Shown: one piece after another, positions 1 to 7,933 of the stretch
Layout: each line of letters starts with the position of its first letter
Numbering within the stretch: the stretch's first letter is position 1
Origin: Runella aurantiaca
GTDB taxonomy: Bacteria > Bacteroidota > Bacteroidia > Cytophagales > Spirosomataceae
Reading direction: 5' to 3'
Assembly (NCBI RefSeq): GCF_003339505.1
Contig: NZ_QPIW01000004.1
Coordinates: 186,001-250,000 of the forward strand
DNA length: 64,000 nucleotides
Notes under the pieces: model-generated
Told to the model about the DNA's origin: nothing
Database searches by the model: none
The model's input: only the letters and a program-made list of their open reading frames with translations
Position numbers and translations under genes: made by a program

Positions 1-248
1 AGATTCCTGTGATCCACTTTATCAATAACGGCGGTTTTCATCAGATTGCCCAGCAATTTCATATCTACCACAAAGCCAGTATCGGGATTGATTTTTCCTT
101 TGACGGTCACTAGCAGTTCAAAATTGTGCCCATGAAAGTTTGGATTGGCACAAATCCCAAATACTTCCGTGTTTTTTTCATCCGACCAACTCGGGTTATA
201 AACCCGGTGAGCAGCGTTGAAATGTTCTTTACGTGTTACGTACACCAT
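1..248 (-). CDS. queD: 6-carboxytetrahydropterin/6-pyruvoyl-tetrahydropterin synthase family protein, 3' end cut off
   Basis: Reading the minus strand from the ATG at 248 gives about 82 residues before the window edge. They contain the hallmarks of the QueD/PTPS family: an N-terminal HFNAAHR stretch and NPNFHGHNF, which together carry the zinc-binding histidines, then DTGFVVDMKLLG and DKVDHRNL near the cut end. The family converts dihydroneopterin triphosphate to 6-carboxytetrahydropterin in queuosine synthesis, or makes 6-pyruvoyl-tetrahydropterin. The visible part does not decide between these. The reading frame is open throughout, and the missing part should be roughly the last third. It is transcribed away from hldD, with a shared upstream gap of about 270 bases. 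Confidence 0.85.
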   Translation of the reverse strand, partial: MVYVTRKEHFNAAHRVYNPSWSDEKNTEVFGICANPNFHGHNFELLVTVKGKINPDTGFVVDMKLLGNLMKTAVIDKVDHRN

Positions 249-428
249 ATAAATTTAAGAATATGCAGTAAGCCAAGTAGCCCGCTGCCTTTACTTTTCA
301 GTATTAATTTCCGACAAAATTACGACCAAAAACTCGTTTCCGAAAGTTCTTTATAAAGGAGTTGTTTTTATTTAAAAAGTACAATTTATTCCACGAATTT
401 TAACTGTTTTTTTGTTCAAATTATTATA

Positions 429-436
429 TACCTTTG
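429..436 (+). promoter_or_regulatory. Candidate -7 box (TAnnTTTG) ahead of hldD
   Basis: TACCTTTG matches the Bacteroidota sigma-A -7 consensus TAnnTTTG and lies about 80 bases before the hldD start. A TTTG lies upstream at 411-414, but the 14-base spacing is shorter than usual for a -33 element, so only the -7 box is called. The rest of 249-514 is AT-rich and shows no other feature. Confidence 0.35.
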
Positions 437-514
437 TAAATATTTTACTAGGTATTTTTACTGTACCAACCATTTGAAACCCACTAGTTAAACGCCTTAT
501 CATAAGCTATCAGT

Positions 515-1480
515 ATGATTATTGTCACGGGGGCTGCGGGCTTTATCGGAAGCTGTCTTATCAGTAAGCTCAACGAAGAAAACTTCAATTTTATAATTGC
601 AGTTGATGATTTTTCGAAGATTGAAAAATCGCACAATTTAGACGGAAAAAAGATTCAGGAACGGGTCGAACGCGAGTCGTTTTTTGAATGGCTAGACCAA
701 AATTACTACGAAGTAGAGTTTATTTTTCACATTGGAGCACGCACAGATACTACCGAATTTGACTATGCGGTCTTTGACGAGCTGAACGTACGCTATTCGC
801 AGAAAATTTGGCAAAAGTGCATTGATTATCAAATCCCGCTGGTGTATGCTTCTTCGGCGGCTACGTATGGTTTGGGCGAATTGGGCTACGACGACAATGA
901 GTTGCAGATTCCTAAATTGAAGCCGCTCAATCCTTATGGAGAGTCAAAAAATGATTTTGATAATTGGGCATTGCAGCAAGAAAAAAAGCCTTTTTTCTGG
1001 GCAGGGTTGAAGTTTTTCAACGTATACGGGCCCAACGAATACCACAAAGGCCGAATGGCTTCGGTTATTTTTCATGCCTATCACCAAATCAAAGACACCA
1101 AACAGATGCGTTTGTTCAAATCTCATCATCCTGATTTTAAGGATGGAGAGCAGATGCGGGATTTTGTGTACGTAAAAGACGTGGTAGAGGTTTGTTCGTT
1201 TTTGATGCACCATCGTCGAAACTCTGGTATTTATAATCTGGGAAGTGGAAAAGCGCGGACGTTTGTGGACTTAGCGACCAATACCTTTGAGGCAATGGGC
1301 ATAGAACCCCAAATTAATTTTGTGGATACCCCCGCCGATATCCGCGACAAGTACCAGTATTTTACCCAAGCCAACATGAACAAACTCCGTTCTATTGGCT
1401 ACACAAAGCCTTTTCACACCCTCGAAGAAGGCGTGAAAGACTACGTTCAGAATTATTTGATGGTTGATAAATACTATTAA
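515..1480 (+). CDS. hldD: ADP-L-glycero-D-manno-heptose 6-epimerase
   Basis: The protein is an NAD(P)-dependent short-chain dehydrogenase/epimerase of 321 residues, the usual length for HldD/RfaD. It has the N-terminal Rossmann motif GAAGFIGS, the catalytic YASSAATYG and YGESK segments (the YxxxK pair), and NVYGPNEYHKGRMAS, which is characteristic of RfaD. It epimerises ADP-D-glycero- to ADP-L-glycero-manno-heptose, a precursor of the lipopolysaccharide inner core, in the cytosol. The ATG at 515 puts the nucleotide-binding strand directly at the N terminus, as expected. Its 3' end overlaps the end of the convergent MerR gene by four bases. Confidence 0.93.
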   Translation: MIIVTGAAGFIGSCLISKLNEENFNFIIAVDDFSKIEKSHNLDGKKIQERVERESFFEWLDQNYYEVEFIFHIGARTDTTEFDYAVFDELNVRYSQKIWQKCIDYQIPLVYASSAATYGLGELGYDDNELQIPKLKPLNPYGESKNDFDNWALQQEKKPFFWAGLKFFNVYGPNEYHKGRMASVIFHAYHQIKDTKQMRLFKSHHPDFKDGEQMRDFVYVKDVVEVCSFLMHHRRNSGIYNLGSGKARTFVDLATNTFEAMGIEPQINFVDTPADIRDKYQYFTQANMNKLRSIGYTKPFHTLEEGVKDYVQNYLMVDKYY

Positions 1481-2352
1481 TGAAGATAATCTACTAAATC
1501 TTCGGTTTTGTTGATAATAGCGGCGTTGGGGCCCGTTTGAATGTCCTGACCCACTACTTGATAACCCGTCAATAAAATTTGAGTCTCAGGAAACTGACTG
1601 CATAGCCTGTCAACGTAGGGTTGTACCTCTTCGTTGGCAGGTACTGAAGTGAGTATAGAGAAAATAAAATCGGGTTTGTGTACCTCGTGGGCAAAAATCA
1701 ATTCACTGAACGGTAGCGTCTGCCCCAAATAAATCACTTTGTGGTTGCGCGAACGAATCACGTAGGTTGCAAAAAGCAGTCCGATTTCGTGCAATTCTCC
1801 TTCGGGTAAGTACAACAAAAACTTCTTAACGTCGGGGCGGTGTTTAATCACCTGCCCATCAATTGCCACAATTACTTTTTGGCGAATGAGGTTGCTCATA
1901 AAGTGTTCTTGGGCGGGCCCGATGGAGCCAGTCATCCAGAGGGTTCCGACACGGCTCAAAAAAGGATAAATAATATTGAGCATTGTATTCTCAAACCCAA
2001 ATTGCAGGAAATTGGTACTGATGATTTTCTCAAAACGCTCTTCGTCCAAATCAATCATTGAAATGGTCAGGGCGTGAATTTGGTCAGGATAATTTAATTT
2101 TTTGTCCGAAATGGCAATGACTTCTTTGGCCATTTCGTCAAGCGGTAATTTCGAAATCTCAGATATTTTGAACCCGTGGTCTTTGAGCAACGAGATATTG
2201 AGGACTAATTTAAGGTCGTGGTCGTCATACATACGAATGTTGGTATCCGTACGTTTGGGCTGAATGATGTTATAGCGTTGCTCCCAGATACGCAGCGTGT
2301 GTGCTTTGATTCCAGAAAGCTGTTCTAAATCTCGGATAGAATAGTTGCTCAT
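1477..2352 (-). CDS. MerR-family regulator with B12-binding domain (CarH/LitR-like photoregulator)
   Basis: Residues 4-70 form a MerR winged helix-turn-helix (YSIRDLEQLSGIKAHTLRIW). Residues about 90-290 resemble the four-helix and cobalamin-binding modules of CarH. The cobalamin motif ExHxxG is present as E186-H188-G191, which supplies the lower axial histidine. The adenosyl-pocket motif W-x9-EH is present as W139...E149-H150. In CarH the residue after the Trp is the histidine that ligates cobalt after photolysis. Here it is Met140. The family represses carotenoid genes in the dark when adenosylcobalamin-bound and releases DNA in light. The adjacent gene is a carotenoid enzyme on the same strand, which fits this role. 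Its exact light response is uncertain because of Met140. Confidence 0.85.
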   Translation of the reverse strand: MSNYSIRDLEQLSGIKAHTLRIWEQRYNIIQPKRTDTNIRMYDDHDLKLVLNISLLKDHGFKISEISKLPLDEMAKEVIAISDKKLNYPDQIHALTISMIDLDEERFEKIISTNFLQFGFENTMLNIIYPFLSRVGTLWMTGSIGPAQEHFMSNLIRQKVIVAIDGQVIKHRPDVKKFLLYLPEGELHEIGLLFATYVIRSRNHKVIYLGQTLPFSELIFAHEVHKPDFIFSILTSVPANEEVQPYVDRLCSQFPETQILLTGYQVVGQDIQTGPNAAIINKTEDLVDYLH

Positions 2353-2526
2353 CGTCTGCTTTAAAATTTACCAAAATGATTGATAGCTGCTTCCACAATT
2401 GAGCTGAAAAGTAGTTATAATAATGACTGAAAACTGAAAAGGCTGTAATGGTTTTCGGTAATGTCTTTAAAAGTGCCAAAGAGTACCGTCATTTGTAGAA
2501 CTACCTGTGCTTAAAAATGTTTTAAA

Positions 2527-3198
2527 TTATTGTTTTTCAATAAAATAAGCTGCGTTGTGGGATAAAAAAAAAGCAAATTGGCATATTAGTAACAAGCCCG
2601 CCAATCGGTTTTGTTTGTGAAATGGAAGTTTGTAAAACAACCACAATAGACCAAACGCAACCACATACCAAGCTACATAGTTTTGTAGAGGCACAGTATT
2701 GTTTGCCCACTGCCAGAAATCCAATCGGATGGCAACGGGTTCAATTAAAATATCTAGCGCTACCACCACCATTGCGGCCAGGAGTGCTTTGGTCAATGGA
2801 GCTTGATTCCACGTATTTGCGATAATACCCGCGCAATAGATAAGGACAAGCCAATTTGCCCCGATTACCAAAGGAATTTCGATGAATTTCCAACCCAAGG
2901 TTGCGCCATAATGGTATTGACCGAAAATAAGACCCGTATGCACACCCAAAGCTTCAATCATAAATCCAACAAAGTAAGCCACTGCGCAAAAAATAAACAT
3001 ATTTTTGTTCCAGTCGGTATGAAAAAGTAACAATAGCCCCAATGAACTCAGCAGGTGAAAAGGGACCAGTGCCTTAAAAAGCGCTTGCGTTGGCGGAAAC
3101 TGTAACCCGATAAAACCGGCTAAGTGCATGAGTGGCAACACAATAAAAATAACGCGTTGGCCAGCTGGAGAGCGAAGTTGGCTTAAATAAGAATACAT
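2527..3198 (-). CDS. Carotenoid biosynthesis protein (CruF-like, DUF422 family)
   Basis: This 223-residue integral membrane protein has about six or seven hydrophobic helices and the family signature of acidic and aromatic residues: FMIEALGVHTGLIFGQYHY near residue 85, YGATLGWKFIEIPLVIGANW after it, and ALDILIEPVA in a later helix. CruF-like enzymes hydrate the psi end of carotenoids (1',2'-hydratase). Related members act on bisanhydrobacterioruberin, so the exact reaction is not settled by sequence. It lies directly upstream of the CarH-like gene on the same strand, with 174 bases between. This suggests light-regulated pigment synthesis together with the crtW at 57119. Confidence 0.8.
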   Translation of the reverse strand: MYSYLSQLRSPAGQRVIFIVLPLMHLAGFIGLQFPPTQALFKALVPFHLLSSLGLLLLFHTDWNKNMFIFCAVAYFVGFMIEALGVHTGLIFGQYHYGATLGWKFIEIPLVIGANWLVLIYCAGIIANTWNQAPLTKALLAAMVVVALDILIEPVAIRLDFWQWANNTVPLQNYVAWYVVAFGLLWLFYKLPFHKQNRLAGLLLICQFAFFLSHNAAYFIEKQ

Positions 3199-3250
3199 AC
3201 CATTTTGAACCGATAGAAAGGAAAAATGTTTTTAGAAATATACAAAACAA

Positions 3251-3280
3251 AAAATCCCGGTGCAATGCACCAGGATTTTT
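3251..3280 (-). terminator. Hairpin terminator downstream of tRNA-His
   Basis: AAAATCC at 3251-3257 pairs with GGATTTT at 3273-3279, and GGTGCA/TGCACC forms the inner stem. A-runs and T-runs flank both sides, so it could stop transcription in either direction. It sits between the tRNA region and the carotenoid gene. Confidence 0.65.
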
Positions 3281-3284
3281 GAGA

Positions 3285-3366
3285 AGGGAGAAAGACGGGA
3301 CGGTTCGCTGCTGCGACGGTTCGCCGTTGCGACTCGAACTCGTTGCTTTCGCAACCACAATCTGAA
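3285..3366 (-). pseudogene. Decayed partial copy of the tRNA-His 3' half
   Basis: On the minus strand this stretch repeats the anticodon arm (GATTGTGGTT then CGAA) and the T-loop (GTTCGAG) of the neighbouring tRNA-His with scattered mismatches, at 3329-3366. It then repeats the acceptor 3' strand (CCCGTCTTTCTCCC) at 3286-3299. The two pieces are separated by about 30 extra bases that hold a 10-bp direct repeat, GACGGTTCGC, at 3299-3308 and 3315-3324. There is no 5' half, so it cannot fold as a tRNA. A duplicated tRNA 3' end is the usual footprint of site-specific integration, but no integrase remains nearby. Confidence 0.6.
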
Positions 3367-3375
3367 AGTTTTATT

Positions 3376-3453
<78 letters not shown>

Positions 3454-3518
3454 GTGTTTTCAGGCTGCAAAGATAGCAAACTCCTTTTAAATAATCCAAG
3501 CCTTACCGCGTTTTTTTG

Positions 3519-3526
3519 TAGATTTG
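3519..3526 (+). promoter_or_regulatory. Candidate -7 box (TAGATTTG) ahead of yqeY-cvpA
   Basis: TAGATTTG is an exact match to TAnnTTTG, 62 bases before the YqeY start. No clear -33 TTTG is seen at the expected distance. Confidence 0.4.
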
Positions 3527-3588
3527 CGAATGAATTATAGTGCGTAAAAAACGTGCTGAATTACTAATGTTCTAATTTACAAATAGAT

Positions 3589-4035
3589 ATGTCACTCAAA
3601 CAACGCATAGACGAAGACATCAAACAAGCCATGCGCGACAAAAATCAGGATACGTTGCGGGCATTAAGGGCCATTAAGTCGTTAATTTTATTGGAAGAAA
3701 CCAAAGAAGGAGCCAACGGAATCAGCGCCGATGATGAATTGAAGCTGCTAACGAAGGCCGCTAAACAACGCCGTGACTCAGCCGCCATTTATGAGCAGCA
3801 AAATCGTCCTGATTTGCTCGAAAAAGAAATCGCTGAAATTGCGGTCATCGAAAAATATTTGCCAAAACAACTCACCGAAGACGAGGTAAAAGCCAAACTA
3901 CAGGAAATTATTGACCGCGTAGGTGCAAAAGCCCCATCTGACATGGGCAAAGTAATGGGCCTCGCTATGAAAGAACTGGCAGGGCAAACCGACGGAAAGG
4001 TAGTGCAGACGTTAGTGAAGAGTTTGTTGGCCTAA
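3589..4035 (+). CDS. GatB/YqeY domain-containing protein
   Basis: This is a 148-residue, lysine- and glutamate-rich, largely helical cytosolic protein of the YqeY family, which resembles the C-terminal tRNA-binding domain of the amidotransferase subunit GatB. Typical segments are the N-terminal DIKQAMRDKNQDTLRALRAI, KQRRDSAAIYEQQNRPDLLE in the middle, EKYLPKQLTEDEV, and DMGKVMGLAMKELAGQTDGK near the end. The family's precise role is not established, although tRNA binding is presumed. It is followed after eight bases by cvpA on the same strand, which suggests a two-gene operon. Confidence 0.9.
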   Translation: MSLKQRIDEDIKQAMRDKNQDTLRALRAIKSLILLEETKEGANGISADDELKLLTKAAKQRRDSAAIYEQQNRPDLLEKEIAEIAVIEKYLPKQLTEDEVKAKLQEIIDRVGAKAPSDMGKVMGLAMKELAGQTDGKVVQTLVKSLLA

Positions 4036-4043
4036 GTTTTCGA

Positions 4044-4571
4044 ATGAACACATTAGATTTATTGATTATTATTCCCCTTGCTTGGGGGGCGTTTAATGGC
4101 TATCGCAAAGGTCTCCTGATTGAAATTGTGGGAGTGGCTGCCTTTGTGATAGCCATGATTGTAGGATTTAAGTTTCTACGCTTCGGAACCGACCTGCTGG
4201 CACCTTATCTTACTGCAGAACTGGTAAGACGATTTCTGCCTTTTGTTGGTTTTTCCGTTATTTTCTTCCCGACCGTTTTTATGGTCAATCGCCTAGGGTA
4301 TTCGATGCGCTCTATGCTACGTTATACCTTGCTCGGTACGCTCGACAACCTCGCGGGTGCGGCCGTGGGTATCTTTACTTGGGTGTTTGGCATCAGTGTT
4401 TTCTTTTGGCTATTGAGCACCGTAGGCATTCAAATACCACCCAAGTACCGCATGGAAAGCTTTCTGTATGACTATACCGTTCCTATTGCGCCCCAAATCA
4501 TCAGTGTAATCTCAGACTGGATTCCGGTAGGTGGAAATTTGATTCGCGAATGGGGAAGAGGCGATGGTTAA
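4044..4571 (+). CDS. cvpA: CvpA family membrane protein
   Basis: A 175-residue inner-membrane protein with four predicted hydrophobic helices. It starts with the family's typical NTLDLLIIIPLAWGAFNGYR and has GTLDNLAGAAVGIFTWVFGI in the third helix region. CvpA proteins are named for their need in colicin V production in E. coli and are linked to envelope homeostasis and stress resistance. Their molecular activity is not settled. It is likely co-transcribed with yqeY. Its stop lies only seven bases from the end of the convergent DUF2520 gene. Confidence 0.85.
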   Translation: MNTLDLLIIIPLAWGAFNGYRKGLLIEIVGVAAFVIAMIVGFKFLRFGTDLLAPYLTAELVRRFLPFVGFSVIFFPTVFMVNRLGYSMRSMLRYTLLGTLDNLAGAAVGIFTWVFGISVFFWLLSTVGIQIPPKYRMESFLYDYTVPIAPQIISVISDWIPVGGNLIREWGRGDG

Positions 4572-4578
4572 TGCGCGT

Positions 4579-5367
4579 CTACTTTTTCATGATACTTTCG
4601 GTCAATACTTCGTATAAACCTTGATAAGCGGGATAACGCTCAAGGTAATCTAAATGTCGTTCGATGATTTGATGATCGCCGCGCCGCGCTGGGCCCGTCT
4701 GGACCATGGCGGGATCGGGGGCTTCCAGGGCTTTTCGGACGGTTTCACGAATGAGGGGTTTCAATAAATCGAATTCCAGATGCTCAGCGTCTAGCATTCG
4801 TTTTGAAATGGCAAAAAGATGGTTGGTGAAGTTGCAGGCAAACACTGCCGCTACGTGCATAATGGCCCGTTCTTCGGAGCTCATGATATACACCACGTTG
4901 CTGAGGTCTTGCGCCAATTTGATAAGGATGGATTCCGTAGCAGGCTCAGTGGCTTCAATGCAAAGCGGTACTTCCGTAAACTGAATGGGCACTTCTCTAC
5001 TGAAGGTCTGAAGTGGATAAAATACCCCCGTATGGGCGGGGACATCGCTATAAATACCGACCAAACGTTCGAGTTCTTCCAGGGTTTTGGTGCCTGAGGT
5101 ATGCACAAGAATGCATTCTTCTGGCAACACCAGACGCTGCATGACCTCGTCGAGTGCGTCGTCGGCCACGGCCAAAATGATGAGCTCGGCGGCACTTTCG
5201 GCAAAGTCCAAATCAGGTACTACCGTGGTGTCGTACAATTTATTGACCAAACGGCGGGCGTTGCGGGTATCGCGACTGAAAACCTCTACAATATGGTGGC
5301 CGGCATGTTCAAGCGCCTGTGCTAAATGCCAGGCTACGTTGCCAGCCCCGACAAATGAAATTCGCAT
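4579..5367 (-). CDS. Rossmann-like and DUF2520 domain-containing protein
   Basis: This 262-residue cytosolic protein begins with a dinucleotide-binding fold (MRISFVGAGNVAWHLAQAL; GxGNVA in place of GxGxxG). A mid-region HTSGT follows, and the C-terminal half from about residue 150 is helical DUF2520. The C-terminal half contains HVAAVFACNFTNHLF, which corresponds to the dimerisation helix of ketopantoate-reductase-like and F420/NADP oxidoreductase-like proteins. The substrate is unknown. The ATG at 5367 places the beta strand at the extreme N terminus, so the start is well supported. It is convergent with cvpA. Confidence 0.88.
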   Translation of the reverse strand: MRISFVGAGNVAWHLAQALEHAGHHIVEVFSRDTRNARRLVNKLYDTTVVPDLDFAESAAELIILAVADDALDEVMQRLVLPEECILVHTSGTKTLEELERLVGIYSDVPAHTGVFYPLQTFSREVPIQFTEVPLCIEATEPATESILIKLAQDLSNVVYIMSSEERAIMHVAAVFACNFTNHLFAISKRMLDAEHLEFDLLKPLIRETVRKALEAPDPAMVQTGPARRGDHQIIERHLDYLERYPAYQGLYEVLTESIMKK

Positions 5368-5412
5368 AGTAAGTTACAGGAAAACAGAGTGACCGTCAAA
5401 GATAAAAAAATA

Positions 5413-5439
5413 ACCCGTCGGCTACGTAGCCAGACGGGT
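5413..5439. terminator. Bidirectional-looking hairpin between DUF2520 gene and barrel protein
   Basis: ACCCGTC at 5413-5419 pairs with GACGGGT at 5433-5439, with GGCTAC/GTAGCC forming the inner stem. A-run upstream and a TCTTTGGGTT tail downstream. Its position between the start of the DUF2520 gene and the end of the minus-strand barrel gene makes it most useful as the terminator of the sigma factor/barrel transcript. Confidence 0.6.
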
Positions 5440-5469
5440 CTTTGGGTTGATTAGGCAGGAAATACGTAC

Positions 5470-7062
5470 TTAGATTTGCTTTTTGCCAAACTGATACAAA
5501 ACTTTAAATCGTACCCCAAGGTTGCGGTTATCGGAGAGGTAGGAGGGCTTTTGGAGGTAAGGCGCGGCGTAGGCTTCCACCTGAAAAGCTAAACTCCGCC
5601 ACTGTTTTTCGACTCCCGTGGCAATCATAATATCATTGGAAACCGCTGGTTTGATACTGAAATTGCCTTCTTTTTCCTTAAACTCACCGTTGCGCTCTTT
5701 ATAAAAATAACGATAGCACTGCTGAGCCGTTAGATTGAGGTTGGTTCCTCCCGAAAAAAGAAGGGTAAAACCATCTTTGATGGGCCAACGATACGTTAGG
5801 CTGATGGGAAGGCGTAGAAGGGTGACGTCGGTCTTGATGTCAAACACCTGCGGAGGCATAAAAGGAGGGCGTACGTCGTCAGATTTGTGCCAGGTTTGGA
5901 ACGGACGTCCTGTTTTTTCCTTAAAAATATCTTCCGTAAAATACTGCGGACCCGTGATTTTTGCCTTGGCAAGACCCACGTCAAGACTCCAGTATTTACC
6001 CAATAAAACACTAGTCATGAGGCCGTAGCCCGTGTATTTATCACCGATATTCAAACCTCCTCCCACACGAAAGCGGACATTCCGCAACGAAATGGACGGT
6101 GGAGGTGGCGTGGTCTTTGCCTTATTTGTGGCTGTAGCGGGAGCCGATTTGCTCGGTAATGCCGCATAAGCGTAGCGTTTTACGTGAATTTCGGCGGGTT
6201 GCACTCCGTCCAATTCTTCGGCTTGGTTTGGCTCCAATGGTGACAGCTCAATTTGGCGGGTCAACGCGTTGTTGGCGGTCTCAACGGGCGTTGTTGGTTC
6301 AGTTGCCTCATTGATGATGCCTGATTGTTCCAGTTTTGGGGCGTTTTTTTGGTTGTTCACGCTGCCCGACTGCGCCACCGTTGTTTGTGATTTCAACGTT
6401 CGTGGAGTACTGCCTGCGGTTTCTTTCGAAAACGTGCTGTTTGTGTTTTTCTCTTTGAGCGCATTTCTCACGGGTTTGGCAGGTGGTTCATTTTCCAACG
6501 TTGGAGTTGATTCTTTGAGTTCCGTTGCTTCTGGGTCAGCATTTGTTGGCCGCTCAAAGGCTTCGCTGATGCGTTCATTGGGGTTCTGCCGAATAATCTT
6601 GCCGACATTTTTTAGCCCTCCAGCGATAGGCGCGGCCTCGTCAGGAGCTATGCCATCGTTCGACAGTTCATTTTCATTCGATTGAGGTAAAGTTTGGGCA
6701 TAGGCGTCAGGTTGAGGTTGGTTGGATTCGACAGAAATGTATTTGGTAATGTATACCGTATCGACCCGCGTTGAAGTTCGCACGGGGGCATCTTCTTTTT
6801 GGCCGAGCTGCGTTTTTAATTTGGCAACCTGTTGGTCTAATTGCCGATTTTGTCGGTATTGGTATACATTCGCGAATACCATCACTGCCGCCGCCACGCT
6901 GGCCGCCGTGTAGAGCATCGAGCGCCCGAATCGCTGTACAAACGAAACGGGGGCATGGGTGTTTTTGAACGCCTTAAATTTCGCCCAATCTTCTTCCTGA
7001 AAACTGGGTTGAATCCCTTCTAACTTTCGGCGTATAGCTTCGTCAAATTTCTCGGGTTTCAT
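5470..7062 (-). CDS. Membrane-anchored protein with C-terminal outer-membrane-barrel-like domain, downstream of ECF sigma factor
   Basis: The 530-residue protein has a short charged N terminus (about 45 residues), one hydrophobic helix at about 48-67 (LYTAASVAAAVMVFANVYQY), a coiled-coil-prone segment to about 90, and a long low-complexity Thr/Glu/Pro/Asn-rich linker to about 320. The C-terminal domain has strand patterns such as FRVGGGLNIGDKYTGYGL, typical of small porin-like or barrel domains. There is no cleavable signal peptide. It begins 71 bases after the ECF sigma gene on the same strand, in the place of an anti-sigma factor. Its cytosolic N terminus could bind the sigma factor, but no known anti-sigma motif is recognised. 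Confidence 0.6.
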   Translation of the reverse strand: MKPEKFDEAIRRKLEGIQPSFQEEDWAKFKAFKNTHAPVSFVQRFGRSMLYTAASVAAAVMVFANVYQYRQNRQLDQQVAKLKTQLGQKEDAPVRTSTRVDTVYITKYISVESNQPQPDAYAQTLPQSNENELSNDGIAPDEAAPIAGGLKNVGKIIRQNPNERISEAFERPTNADPEATELKESTPTLENEPPAKPVRNALKEKNTNSTFSKETAGSTPRTLKSQTTVAQSGSVNNQKNAPKLEQSGIINEATEPTTPVETANNALTRQIELSPLEPNQAEELDGVQPAEIHVKRYAYAALPSKSAPATATNKAKTTPPPPSISLRNVRFRVGGGLNIGDKYTGYGLMTSVLLGKYWSLDVGLAKAKITGPQYFTEDIFKEKTGRPFQTWHKSDDVRPPFMPPQVFDIKTDVTLLRLPISLTYRWPIKDGFTLLFSGGTNLNLTAQQCYRYFYKERNGEFKEKEGNFSIKPAVSNDIMIATGVEKQWRSLAFQVEAYAAPYLQKPSYLSDNRNLGVRFKVLYQFGKKQI

Positions 7063-7133
7063 TGTTTGTTTTTGTGCGCAACTGCGCTTAGTTTTTTGTG
7101 TATGGTTGCCAATGCAACAAATGATTATGGTGC

Positions 7134-7730
7134 CTACTTAAATTTCTGGTCGGCATTGCCTTCCGCAAAGAAAGGGTACGATTGTTTGACCAGTTCCTGA
7201 AGCCGCGTACGGGCCCTAGCAAAATGGGAGCGTACGGTTGCTTCGTTAAAATTGAGTACATCGGCAATTTCGCGGAGCTGATAGCCATCGACAACGTGCA
7301 TCGTAAATACTGTACGATAAATGGGCTTCAACTGTTGCACCAAGGCCAAAATCTCCTCGGCCGAAATCTGATCAATGACCGATTCGTCAATCGAAGGTTC
7401 GTGGATATTGTCTAACCCAATTTCTCCGTGAAACTTCTGATTCTTACGGTAATAGCTGATGGCGGTGTTGACCACGATGGTTCTCAGCCAAGCTTTGAAG
7501 GGTTGGTTCAGGTCGTAGCGGTCGAGGTGCTGGAAAACTTTTAAAAAGCTTTCATTCAGGATTTCTTCGGCTTCTTCCATCGACGACGAATACCGCAGAC
7601 TTATGCCTTTTGCATACCCGAAAAACTGTTGAAAAAGCATTCGCTGCGCGCGCCCGTCGTTGTTCAGACACGCTCGAATGACGTCTTCTAGGTCATCTTC
7701 CGTAAAGTTGGTTTTCTTTCTAAAAAACAA
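7134..7730 (-). CDS. RNA polymerase ECF-type sigma-70 factor
   Basis: The 198-residue protein has sigma region 2 (MLFQQFFGYAKGISLRYSSS, then EEAEEILNESFLKVFQHLDR with the -10-binding helix, and FKAWLRTIVVNTAISYYRK). It also has region 4 (LVQQLKPIYRTVFTMHVVDG and LREIADVLNFNEATVRSHFA, the -35-reading helix-turn-helix). No ATG is available upstream of region 2 in frame. The best start is TTG at 7730, because an in-frame TAA lies about 30 bases upstream. ECF sigma factors redirect RNA polymerase to envelope or nutrient-response genes. The neighbouring membrane protein is the likely partner. Confidence 0.9.
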   Translation of the reverse strand: MFFRKKTNFTEDDLEDVIRACLNNDGRAQRMLFQQFFGYAKGISLRYSSSMEEAEEILNESFLKVFQHLDRYDLNQPFKAWLRTIVVNTAISYYRKNQKFHGEIGLDNIHEPSIDESVIDQISAEEILALVQQLKPIYRTVFTMHVVDGYQLREIADVLNFNEATVRSHFARARTRLQELVKQSYPFFAEGNADQKFK

Positions 7731-7933
7731 GGTTGTAGCGTTTTTTGGATGGTGATTAGCTGCTCTTTATACAATTACCACATACCCGTAATACGCGCCG
7801 TAAATGCCGTGCGTTGCAGCAATGTACGTATTTATTTTTCTTCAAAAATAATTGATTTTTTATGCCACACTCCTGAATATCCCAGCGTAATGCTCTCTGA
7901 AATCAATCGTTTTTAACTAATTTTAAGAAAACC

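Noticed and set aside
411-436. Full -33/-7 promoter for hldD
   Set aside because: The only upstream TTTG is 14 bases from the -7 box, shorter than the usual spacing, so only the -7 element was kept.
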